Assembly: GCA_031406385.1 (NCBI GenBank)
Contig: JANOHI010000383.1
Coordinates: 1-21,429 of the forward strand
Direction: 5' to 3'
Origin: JANLQX01 sp031406385
GTDB lineage: Bacteria > Actinomycetota > Acidimicrobiia > Acidimicrobiales > JANYDT01
Length of the DNA stretch: 21,429 bases
Below are positions 6,521-13,814 of the stretch, piece after piece (position 1 is the stretch's first letter; each line of letters begins with the position of its first letter). Both the position numbers and the translations under genes were made by a program. The notes beneath the pieces are model-generated. The model had not been told where the DNA came from and ran no database searches. It saw only the letters and a program-made list of their open reading frames with translations.

Positions 6521-9500
6521 ATGTCCACGATCTATCAGAATGCGTTGGGGCCGAACCCGGGAACTCCGGAATCGGCGCCCTCGAATGGTCTCGTTCGGCC
6601 GCGCCTTCTTGGTCAACTCGATTCCCTCGAACGAAAGACGGTGGGACTCGTCGTCGCCCCGGCCGGGTCGGGTAAGTCCACCCTGATCCGACAATTCGCT
6701 TCCCTGCGCACGTCGTCGTCGCAGGTGCTGCAGCTCGGCCCTTCCGACGTGCGGCCGGGAGCGTTTCTTGCTTCACTGCACCGCCTCTGCGGCCTTGCCG
6801 ATCAGCGATCGATCCCGAGAAGAGCCGACGAGACGCTGGCGGAGGAAATCGTCGACGCCCTGACGATCGCAGCTGCTCGCTCGGACCTGATTGTGATCGT
6901 CGACGACCTGCATGTTCTTGACGACACCCCGGCGCTGGCCCTGTTCGGCGAGATCCTGGCCGCGCTGCCCCGGAACATTCGGACGCTCATCGGGTCGAGG
7001 TGCGTTCCCGGTATCGATCTGACCCGCTTGCGTCTCGATGATGACGTTGTGGAGATCGGGGCGGACGATCTGAGATTTCGGTCCTGGGAAATGGAACAGC
7101 TCTTCGCGGAGGAGTACGCCACGTGGCTTCCGCCGAAGGAGTTGAGCCGTTTGGCCCGAGCCACCGACGGCTGGGCTGCCGGGTTGAAGCTGTTCCATCT
7201 GGCCACGGTGGATCGAACCGACGCAGAACGCAATGTGGAACTCGAACGACTGTGTTCAAGTCGGAGCCATACGGTGCGCGAGTATCTGACGAAGAACGTG
7301 CTGTCCAGCCTTTCGCCCGACACGCGCGCATTCATGATCCGGACGAGTGTGCTCGGACTGTTGACGCCGCTGACGTGCGATTCGTTGCTCGGGAGCGACG
7401 CGGCCACAACGATCTTCCGTGGCCCGCCGGCGGCGCGACGTTCGCGAAGCGCAGCGATTCTCGACGAACTCGACGTTCGTCAGCTCTTCACGGAACGTCG
7501 TGACAGTGGCTACCGCTACCACGAGGTGCTCCGAGGTCACCTTGAAGCACTCCTTTCCGAAGAGCTGAGCGCCGACGAACTTCGGCGCTGGTACTCGACC
7601 GCGGCGCGGGTGCTCGAGGAGAGTCACTTGCCCGGCGACGCCGTTCGCGCCTTCGTTTGCGCAGGAGATGTCGACGGGGCACTTCGAAACCTCGGCGAAG
7701 CGGGCTCGTTGATCGGACGCGAGGCCGGATGGATTGAGCGACTTCCCGCCGGACTTGTGGAACACGATCCGTGGATTGCCCTTGTGCGAGCGCGTCGTCT
7801 TGTCGCCGAAGGCCACCCCGAGCAGGCGCTTCATGCCTATCAGGCTCTGATCGACCGTGCCCGGACTACCGACGCCGGCCAGATTGCCGCACGGGAGGTG
7901 GGCGAACTCCGGCGTTGGATCGACTCCAGCGCGCAGCCCCCCGATCCCGGTAGTTGGCTGTCGTTGCTGCGAAGCGCGTTGCGACGTGATCCCGACAACT
8001 CCCGTTTGGCGTGCGCTCGGATCCCCGGCGTGGAATCGCTTGTTGCCGTTGGTCTGATTGCTCTGCTCGATGGCAACTTCGCCGCCGCTCGCGCCGCGTT
8101 TACCGGCGTCGTTGCCGATGGGGTGCTCGGCGAGGTAGCTGGTGTGGGCCGCGCCATTACCCAATGGATGGTCACCGGCCGCGATCCCTCGCCGGTCATC
8201 GTCCGGATTCGAGATCGGGCTGACCGCGAATCCAACGAGTGGATGGCCCGCATGCTGAGCGCGATCTTGCTGGCGTTCCCCGCGCCGAGCCACGACCCGT
8301 TCAACGTCCAGTTCTCCGAGATCACCAAACCGGCAGCAGACGCCGGCGACCGGTGGAGCCCAGCGGTCGGCAAACTCTTCGCCGGACTCGGCTACGCGCT
8401 CGCACCTGACAGCGTTCTTACACAGGAAAACGCGATCGTCCTTCTCACCGAAGCGGCGAGTGACTTCGAGGACCTCGGTGCGAACGTCCTCGGCGCCTGG
8501 GCCGACATGGTGAGGATCTTCTTGCAGTTCGACAGCTCGGCGTCCGCCGATGCGTTGAACACGACGAACACCCTGGTCCGACCCGCGCCCGATCGACCCG
8601 CACTCGACCGGGTGTTGGCCAAGGTCGAGCAGGCCGGTGCCGCTCTTCCCTGCCGTGTGCTTTGGCGAATCTCCGATGTGGCCTCATCGGCGCCTGCATC
8701 GCGCACGTGGTCTGGCGATCTGGCGGACTGGATCCGATCGACGCCGAGTGAGAGGCAGACACTGTCGGATTCCGCCCCGACCCGGCTGGTGACCGGATCG
8801 TCGGCTCCGGAGCGCGGCAGCGAGGTTAACGTCTTCGGTGGCTTCCATCTTCTGCTCGATGGCGACGTGATCGATTGCCGCGTTCTCAAACCTCGGGCGC
8901 GCTCGGTCCTGCGGGTCCTTGTTGTCCGCAGCGGCGACTGGGTGCACCGCGACGAGTTGCTCGACGCACTGTGGTCGGAAACGCTGACGACCAGTTCGAT
9001 CAACAGCTTGCATGTCTGCTTGACCGCGGTTCGCCGAGCGTTGGGGCGCCACAGTGACTCGCTGCGACGCCAGGGGGAGGCGTACCGCTTCGACCATGTC
9101 GAGAACCATGATCTTCACCGGTTCATTGCCGAAGTCAAGCAAGCTGAAGCTGCTCGGCGAAGTGGCCAACTCGACCAGGCACTGAACGTGATCGGGAGCG
9201 CGATCGCCAATCGTGGCGTGCTGCTCCCCGACGAAGGATCGCCAGATTGGTTGGTGGCCCAGCGCAGCGCGCTCACCGGGCTCGTGGTTCGAACCTGCTC
9301 CGCCATCGCCGCCGATGCCCTTCGCACCAAGAACAATCCCGGGGCGGTGATGGCTGCCGAACTCGGTCTCGCAAGTGACCCCTACAACGACGAATTGTGG
9401 AATTCGCTACGCGAAGGACTCGAACGCTCGGGCCGTGTGGCCGAAGCCGCCCGCGTTCAGCACGGCTATGAACACATGCTGGGCGATCTCGGCCTGCTCC

Positions 9501-9589
9501 CTCGACCCAGCGAGACGCCGCGCGAATCAACCAGCGCTCGGCCCGTCGAAACACGTTCTCCGGCGCGTCAAGCGGCGTCGAAACGCTGA
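6521..9589 (+). CDS. MalT-like NTPase with C-terminal SARP/BTAD activator module
   Basis: A 1022-residue protein. ATG at 6521 follows a purine-rich GGGGCAGGA. The N-terminus has a Walker A motif at residues 47-54 (PAGSGKST) and a Walker B-like 'LIVIVDDLHVLDD' near 123-135, then the winged-helix and arm pattern of MalT/LAL STAND ATPases ('DLRFRSWEMEQLFAEEYA', 'ATDGWAAGLKL'). The middle (about 350-740) is helical and probably TPR-like. Residues about 769-845 match the OmpR-like DNA-binding domain of SARPs ('VNVFGGFHLLLDGD', 'RDELLDALWSE', 'NSLHVCLTAVRRALG'). Residues about 860-1000 match BTAD. No LuxR helix-turn-helix is present. In AfsR the SARP module is N-terminal, so the order here is inverted. 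It is probably an ATP-dependent activator whose signal is unknown; control of the neighbouring injection-type genes is inferred from position. Confidence 0.9.
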   Translation: MSTIYQNALGPNPGTPESAPSNGLVRPRLLGQLDSLERKTVGLVVAPAGSGKSTLIRQFASLRTSSSQVLQLGPSDVRPGAFLASLHRLCGLADQRSIPRRADETLAEEIVDALTIAAARSDLIVIVDDLHVLDDTPALALFGEILAALPRNIRTLIGSRCVPGIDLTRLRLDDDVVEIGADDLRFRSWEMEQLFAEEYATWLPPKELSRLARATDGWAAGLKLFHLATVDRTDAERNVELERLCSSRSHTVREYLTKNVLSSLSPDTRAFMIRTSVLGLLTPLTCDSLLGSDAATTIFRGPPAARRSRSAAILDELDVRQLFTERRDSGYRYHEVLRGHLEALLSEELSADELRRWYSTAARVLEESHLPGDAVRAFVCAGDVDGALRNLGEAGSLIGREAGWIERLPAGLVEHDPWIALVRARRLVAEGHPEQALHAYQALIDRARTTDAGQIAAREVGELRRWIDSSAQPPDPGSWLSLLRSALRRDPDNSRLACARIPGVESLVAVGLIALLDGNFAAARAAFTGVVADGVLGEVAGVGRAITQWMVTGRDPSPVIVRIRDRADRESNEWMARMLSAILLAFPAPSHDPFNVQFSEITKPAADAGDRWSPAVGKLFAGLGYALAPDSVLTQENAIVLLTEAASDFEDLGANVLGAWADMVRIFLQFDSSASADALNTTNTLVRPAPDRPALDRVLAKVEQAGAALPCRVLWRISDVASSAPASRTWSGDLADWIRSTPSERQTLSDSAPTRLVTGSSAPERGSEVNVFGGFHLLLDGDVIDCRVLKPRARSVLRVLVVRSGDWVHRDELLDALWSETLTTSSINSLHVCLTAVRRALGRHSDSLRRQGEAYRFDHVENHDLHRFIAEVKQAEAARRSGQLDQALNVIGSAIANRGVLLPDEGSPDWLVAQRSALTGLVVRTCSAIAADALRTKNNPGAVMAAELGLASDPYNDELWNSLREGLERSGRVAEAARVQHGYEHMLGDLGLLPRPSETPRESTSARPVETRSPARQAASKR

Positions 9590-9591
9590 AC

Positions 9592-10101
9592 TCAACCGCC
9601 GATGATCACGGTGGTGCAACCAATGGCGATCGAGTTCGGGGGACCGAGCGCCTCGATCAACTGGTCCCCCTGACGAGCGGCCGGTAGACCGCCGATCTTC
9701 ACCGTTGCTGAACCTTTTGGCACCATACCCGGACCGTGGGGAGGAAGTGGAAGCGGGATGGGGCACGTATGGAGATCGGGCGGCCCACCTGATCCTCCGC
9801 CTGCAGCCATCGCCGACATCATCGCCGCCGACATCGCCGCGGCTGCTGCAGCTTTGGTGGCTTCTTCAGCTAACTTGGCCGCCGGCAGACCAGGAGTACC
9901 GGCGGCGGCGACAGTGGCAAGTTCCGCGGCCTTGATCGCCGTGTCCCAGGTCGTCTTCTGCGCGTTGACCGACGCCATTACCGCCGGGTTTCCGATAGCC
10001 CTCCACGCAGGAAGGTTGGCGATCAGCACGGTCGGGCAACCGGCGCCGAGAAGCGGAGGGCCGTGGCCCGTGGCGTCTCCGACTCTTGCGGCAGGAGGCA
10101 T
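9592..10101 (-). CDS. PAAR-domain spike-tip protein
   Basis: A 169-residue protein. The start at ATG 10101 gives the family-typical N-terminus MPPAARVGDATGHG. An in-frame GTG at 10125 with AAGGAC farther upstream is an alternative that adds eight residues. The C-terminal half is PAAR-like ('HTCPIPLPLPPHGPGMV', 'VKIGGLPAARQGD', 'CTTVIIGG'). Between the first strands and this half lies an Ala-rich helical insertion at about residues 40-100. PAAR proteins cap the spike of T6SS, phage-tail-like and eCIS machines and can recruit effectors. It is the only recognisable structural component of such a machine in this window. It converges on the BTAD regulator with 2 bp between stop codons. Confidence 0.85.
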   Translation of the reverse strand: MPPAARVGDATGHGPPLLGAGCPTVLIANLPAWRAIGNPAVMASVNAQKTTWDTAIKAAELATVAAAGTPGLPAAKLAEEATKAAAAAAMSAAMMSAMAAGGGSGGPPDLHTCPIPLPLPPHGPGMVPKGSATVKIGGLPAARQGDQLIEALGPPNSIAIGCTTVIIGG

Positions 10102-10281
10102 GGTCCAATCTTGCTGATCGGACACGATCTGGACAAGGTCCTTTCGGGCAAGCCAGCGGCTGTCGACCCCGGTTTCTGCCCTCGGGTGAGTCGTTCGTAC
10201 TTGCCTACGGATCTCGGCTGGGGCCCGATCGGCATCACCGGGGGGATTCGACGTGCGAGCGTCCAGTGTCGAGAGTGCCAA

Positions 10282-10295
10282 CGCCGGCCCCGGCG
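10282..10295. promoter_or_regulatory. GC-rich inverted repeat in the PAAR/SDR divergent region
   Basis: CGCCGG-CC-CCGGCG has 6-base arms with a 2-base centre. It sits just upstream of the possible SDR promoter, within the 276 bp region 10102-10377, where I see no gene. In such GC-rich DNA it may be chance. Confidence 0.25.
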
Positions 10296-10308
10296 CCAGA
10301 TCGCCGTA

Positions 10309-10337
10309 TTGGATCGAGAGAGGAGTTGCGTTACGGT
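10309..10337 (+). promoter_or_regulatory. Possible promoter of the SDR gene
   Basis: TTGGAT (10309-10314) and TACGGT (10332-10337) are separated by 17 bp, and the -10-like element is 40 bp before the ATG at 10378. The -35 match is weak; the -10 fits the TAnnnT form. Confidence 0.35.
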
Positions 10338-10377
10338 CGTGGCCGCTCGACTGCCGACCACAAGACAGGGACAACTC

Positions 10378-11157
10378 ATGACAGACACCGTGCTGGATCG
10401 ATTCGGGTTGGCGGGTGGCGTCGCCGTTGTCACCGGTGCGGGTCGCGGAATCGGTGAGGGAATCGCAGTGGGTCTGGCCCAGGCGGGCTGCGATGTTGTG
10501 CTCACGGCCCGACGCGAACACGAGATCAATGCCGTGGCCGATATCGTCCGCAAGCTTGGAAGGCGGGCCCTGGCGATCGCCGGCGACATCACCGACGGCG
10601 CATTTGTGGACGGCCTGGCGGAGCGGGCAAAGGCAGAGATGGGTCGCGTCTCGCTCTGGGTGAGCAACGCGGGAGGTGCCGACGACCGGACGCCACGCCA
10701 CCTCGCCGACATGCCGGACGCGCAGTGGGACTATCAACTCGACGTGAATCTCCGAGCGGTGTTCACCGGCGCGCGTGCAGCGATCCGGGTGATCGAGGAT
10801 GGCGGATCGATTATCAACATCTCGTCGGGTGCGGCGTTGAAGGGTTCGCCCAACAATGGTCCCTATGCCGTGGCCAAGGCCGGCGTCGACAGCCTCACGC
10901 GCACGCTGTCACTCGAGCTCGCACCCCGTCGAATCCGGGTCAACGGTGTCGCTCCCGGACCGGTGCCCACCGAGGTGTTCATGGAGTTCTTCGGCGCAAC
11001 GGAGAAGGATCTTCCGAAGCTTGCGGACCGCTTCGGTGTGCCGCTCGGACGACTCGGAACACCCGAGGACGTCGCCAACGCCGTCGTGTTCCTCGCCTCG
11101 CCGGCGGCCTCGTGGATCACCGGCCAGACGCTGCTCGTCAACGGCGGCAGCAGGTAG
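10378..11157 (+). CDS. Short-chain dehydrogenase/reductase (SDR)
   Basis: A 259-residue classical SDR of normal family length. ATG at 10378 follows ACAGGG and gives the usual short N-terminus. The Rossmann cofactor motif TGAGRGIG is at residues 19-26, NAG at 97-99, and the catalytic set is Asn124, Ser150, Tyr163 and Lys167 (YAVAK). 'PGPVPTEV' and the C-terminal 'SWITGQTLLVNGGSR' are typical. It resembles glucose 1-dehydrogenase or 7-alpha-hydroxysteroid dehydrogenase-like enzymes, but substrate cannot be read from sequence. The Arg42-containing segment 'LTARR' after beta-2 suggests NADP(H) use, as inference. It lies 103 bp ahead of the phosphohistidine-domain gene on the same strand and may be cotranscribed with it. 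Confidence 0.93.
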   Translation: MTDTVLDRFGLAGGVAVVTGAGRGIGEGIAVGLAQAGCDVVLTARREHEINAVADIVRKLGRRALAIAGDITDGAFVDGLAERAKAEMGRVSLWVSNAGGADDRTPRHLADMPDAQWDYQLDVNLRAVFTGARAAIRVIEDGGSIINISSGAALKGSPNNGPYAVAKAGVDSLTRTLSLELAPRRIRVNGVAPGPVPTEVFMEFFGATEKDLPKLADRFGVPLGRLGTPEDVANAVVFLASPAASWITGQTLLVNGGSR

Positions 11158-11260
11158 CCGAGTCGACCGGGGTTGCAGTCCCCGGACTGTCATGGCAGGG
11201 CGGTCGGCACGCGTGCCCGGCTGTGTGGTCGAATGGGGCCGTTCAACGGAAGGGATCCTG

Positions 11261-12943
11261 ATGCCCAAGACCGAACACACGCTTTCGTCGGAAGGAGCCG
11301 CGGCCGCCGATTGGCCGCCGCCCGGGCCCGGACAGTGGTCCCTTGACCGCTCGCACTACGCGGGTGGTACGACCCCGATCTCGCAGTGGCTCATCGAGAC
11401 CGGCATGGAGTCGGGGTTGCGACGGGTCTTCGGTGAGCTGGGCGCGCCCGTCGGAGCGATCTCCGGGCGATTCGTGCACGGGTTCATGTACACGCGCACG
11501 GTCCCGTTGGTCGGGGCCAACCGGAGTGCGACCAAGCTCCCTCCCGCATGGGTGCTCAAAGTCGTGTCGCGTGTTCATCCCGAGTTCCGACGCCGCACGC
11601 GATTGGCGGCGAAGGCACTCGCCGACCCTCCGGGACCTGCGGTCGTCACGCGATGGAACGAAGAGCTCAAGCCGTCGGTCATGCGCCGCAATCACGAGTT
11701 CGCCGCCGTCGATCTGTCGAGTCTCTCCGACGCTGAGCTCGCCCTGCACTGCCGCGCGCTGCTCGATCATCTCCATTCGATGGCGGACCTTCACTTCTGG
11801 CTGCACGGATACGACCTCGGTCCGATCGCCCGCTACGTCGCTTTCACCGTCGCCCAGGGCATCCCCACGGCGGAGGCCGTCACTGCCCTTTCGGGCGCGT
11901 CGCCGTCCACCATGCGACCGCGGGAGCAGCTGTCGGCGATCCGTGTGGCGATCGGCGATGCCCGGCCCTCGACGCTTGCCGAGCTGCGCGCCGTGTCGCC
12001 ACTTGTCAGCGCGCGTATCGATGAGTACCTCATCGAGCACGGCGACACGGTGGTGACGGGATATGACTTGAACGGCCTGACCCTGGCGGAGCTGCCCGAG
12101 ACCCTGTTCGACTCCATCATGACTGCCCCTCTCAGTCACGATGGCGACGCCGCAACGAAGTCGGCGTCGGCCGCCGCGCAACGCCTGCGATCGAAGGTCT
12201 CGGAAGCCCTCGGCGCGGACTTCGACGACCGCCTTCGCGAGGCGCGACTGGTCATGGACATGCGTGACGACAACGGCCCGACCGTGTTCGGGCGTCCGGT
12301 CGGGTTGCTCCGGCAGGCATTGCTCGAGGTCGGTCGGCGGCTCACTGCACGAGGGCTTGCGGACCGCGCCGAACATGCCATCGAGTTGGCTCACGACGAA
12401 GTCGTCCCCCTGCTTCTCGACGGTCGCGGCCCCACCCGATCAGACCTCGCCACGCGGATTGCCGCACGGCTTTCCGACTCTCGGCGAAGCCCTCCTCCGG
12501 TCCTCGGTCCCATCGAACCCGTTCCGCCGGCTGATCTGCTGCCCGGTCCGCTCGCCGAGTTCGCAAGGACCGTGCAAACAGCCATGGTGGAGCTGGGGAT
12601 GCTCGCCTCCGACGTTATTCGTGACCCGTTGAGTGGCACGGGAGTCGGCACCACGGCCTACCGGGGCCGGGCCCGCCGCAGCGAGTCTCCCGAGCAGGCC
12701 ATCGAGGAGATGGACTACGGCGACGTCCTGATCGTCCGCGCCACATCCCCGGCGTTCAACGTGGTCCTGTCGATTGCGGGAGCTGTGGTCACCGCCGACG
12801 GGGGTCCGCTCTCGCACGCCGCGGTGCTCGCCCGAGAGCTCGGCATCGCCGCAGTCGTCGGCGCCCGCGGCGCACTCGACATCCCCGATGGAGCGATGGT
12901 GGAGGTCGACCCCGTAGCCGGAGTCGTCCGCATTCTGTCCTGA
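11261..12943 (+). CDS. PEP-synthase-like phosphohistidine (swivelling) domain protein without ATP-grasp domain
   Basis: A 560-residue protein. ATG at 11261 has GGAAGGGA at 11248-11255. The last ~120 residues are a PEP-utilising-enzyme mobile domain: 'GDVLIVRATSPAFNVVL', then GGPLSHAAVLARELG with the phospho-acceptor His at about residue 519, then 'IAAVVGARGALDIPDGAMVEVD'. The first ~430 residues, starting 'GQWSLDRSHYAGGTTPISQWL', look like the central substrate domain of rifampicin phosphotransferase or phenylphosphate-synthase-type enzymes. The N-terminal ATP-grasp domain that would phosphorylate the His is absent. Either a separate protein supplies it, as in two-component phenylphosphate synthase, or the enzyme works differently. 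The substrate is unknown. The weakly related middle region makes the exact subfamily uncertain. Confidence 0.85.
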   Translation: MPKTEHTLSSEGAAAADWPPPGPGQWSLDRSHYAGGTTPISQWLIETGMESGLRRVFGELGAPVGAISGRFVHGFMYTRTVPLVGANRSATKLPPAWVLKVVSRVHPEFRRRTRLAAKALADPPGPAVVTRWNEELKPSVMRRNHEFAAVDLSSLSDAELALHCRALLDHLHSMADLHFWLHGYDLGPIARYVAFTVAQGIPTAEAVTALSGASPSTMRPREQLSAIRVAIGDARPSTLAELRAVSPLVSARIDEYLIEHGDTVVTGYDLNGLTLAELPETLFDSIMTAPLSHDGDAATKSASAAAQRLRSKVSEALGADFDDRLREARLVMDMRDDNGPTVFGRPVGLLRQALLEVGRRLTARGLADRAEHAIELAHDEVVPLLLDGRGPTRSDLATRIAARLSDSRRSPPPVLGPIEPVPPADLLPGPLAEFARTVQTAMVELGMLASDVIRDPLSGTGVGTTAYRGRARRSESPEQAIEEMDYGDVLIVRATSPAFNVVLSIAGAVVTADGGPLSHAAVLARELGIAAVVGARGALDIPDGAMVEVDPVAGVVRILS

Positions 12944-12963
12944 CAACGGATAGCGCACGTAAT

Positions 12964-12975
12964 GAGCGGCCGCTC
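12964..12975. other. 12-base perfect palindrome between convergent genes
   Basis: GAGCGGCCGCTC lies 20 bp after the stop at 12943, in the 111 bp gap between two convergent genes. There is no loop or T-tract, so a classic terminator is unlikely. It could be a protein site or chance in GC-rich DNA. Confidence 0.3.
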
Positions 12976-13054
12976 GAGGTGCGCGGCGAGCCAGTGGGTG
13001 AGCGTCGGTCACCGGTACCTCGTCGGACGACCCGCTGCGTCGGGCAGGGCCTTG

Positions 13055-13702
13055 TCAGATCGGCGGCTCGATGGCGTGAGCGTTCCTGTCGAGGTACACG
13101 TTCGACGTGAGGCGCTCGGCGTGAACGGGACCCTCGGCTCCGCGAGGGTCCCACGACACCCGCCGGTCGGCGAGGTCGGCGATCCGGATGCCGTCGACAC
13201 GCAGGATCCGCTTCAGTTCCCCTCCCCGATACAGGGTGGTGACTCGTTGGCGAGTGGTGGGAGTGAAGGTGATCCAGTCGGGGTCGTGGAAGTTCCAGAG
13301 CGTGTCGGCGAGAACCCGGGGTGTGAAGACCAACATGTTCGGTCCGCCGGAGACTCCGACGATTCCCGGATCTCCCGGGCCATTCGAGGCGAACGTCAGG
13401 ATGCCGTCGGCGAACCCAGCACTGAACGAACGGGCTGCCGGTGGCCGCCCGGCGACGATCACCGCAGTCTGCTGGTAGGTGTGCCCATCGAAATCGATGT
13501 AGACGAGGTACTCGAACGGATACGGACCTTGGACGGCGCCGAACTCGTCGAAGTCGAACGGCGTTCCGTTCGGCGCATACCCCTGGAGGTGGTCGTGCCA
13601 GACACCGCGCATAGCCATCAAGTTGTCGAAGACCGACGTGGCCGGTGGCGCTCCGTCGCCACGGGAGGCGGCGGCGAGCGGGTGAAGCGGGACAGAGTTC
13701 AT
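13055..13702 (-). CDS. Unknown protein, beta-rich, possibly lipocalin-like
   Basis: A 215-residue protein when started at ATG 13702, which has GGAG 6 bases upstream; a longer frame to 13777 exists but has no better start signal. I do not recognise the family with confidence. Visible features are an early helix 'FDNLMAMRGVWHDHLQGY' followed by many short alternating strands rich in Tyr, Phe, Val and Gly ('PFEYLVYIDFDGHTYQQTAVIV', 'GFADGILTFAS', 'GGPNMLVFTP', 'WITFTPTTRQRVTTLYRGGELKRILRVDGIRI'). This resembles a small beta-barrel that binds a ligand, but that is only an impression. There is no signal peptide or membrane helix. It is divergent from the TPR-like gene across 112 bp. Confidence 0.75.
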   Translation of the reverse strand: MNSVPLHPLAAASRGDGAPPATSVFDNLMAMRGVWHDHLQGYAPNGTPFDFDEFGAVQGPYPFEYLVYIDFDGHTYQQTAVIVAGRPPAARSFSAGFADGILTFASNGPGDPGIVGVSGGPNMLVFTPRVLADTLWNFHDPDWITFTPTTRQRVTTLYRGGELKRILRVDGIRIADLADRRVSWDPRGAEGPVHAERLTSNVYLDRNAHAIEPPI

Positions 13703-13729
13703 CGGCGTCTCCGGCTGGGCGGCGGGTTG

Positions 13730-13759
13730 GAGCACTGTGGCGGACCGAGAGTGCTCTCG
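13730..13759. promoter_or_regulatory. Nested inverted repeats in divergent promoter region
   Basis: CGAGAG-TG-CTCTCG at 13746-13759 has perfect 6-base arms. Overlapping it, GAGCACT (13730-13736) and AGTGCTC (13750-13756) form perfect 7-base arms with 13 bases between. Both lie between the divergent starts at 13702 and 13815, a usual place for a shared operator. Confidence 0.4.
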
Positions 13760-13802
13760 AACACTCGACAGCCCCAACCCGTTGTTCGGTGGTCCTGCTC
13801 GG

Positions 13803-13808
13803 TAGCTT
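13803..13808 (+). promoter_or_regulatory. Possible -10 element for a leaderless transcript
   Basis: TAGCTT ends 6 bases before the GTG at 13815, and there is no Shine-Dalgarno. Transcription would then begin at the start codon. TTGTTC at 13782 is a possible -35 but the 15 bp spacing is short. Confidence 0.35.
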
Positions 13809-13814
13809 AGATCG

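Noticed and set aside
7256..8293. Minus-strand open frame of 345 codons
   Set aside because: It lies wholly inside the MalT/BTAD gene on the opposite strand, with no recognisable motif.
10102..10737. Upstream extension of the PAAR frame to a 381-residue protein
   Set aside because: The extension runs antisense into the SDR gene and has no PAAR or other family features; the family-typical start is MPPAAR at 10101.
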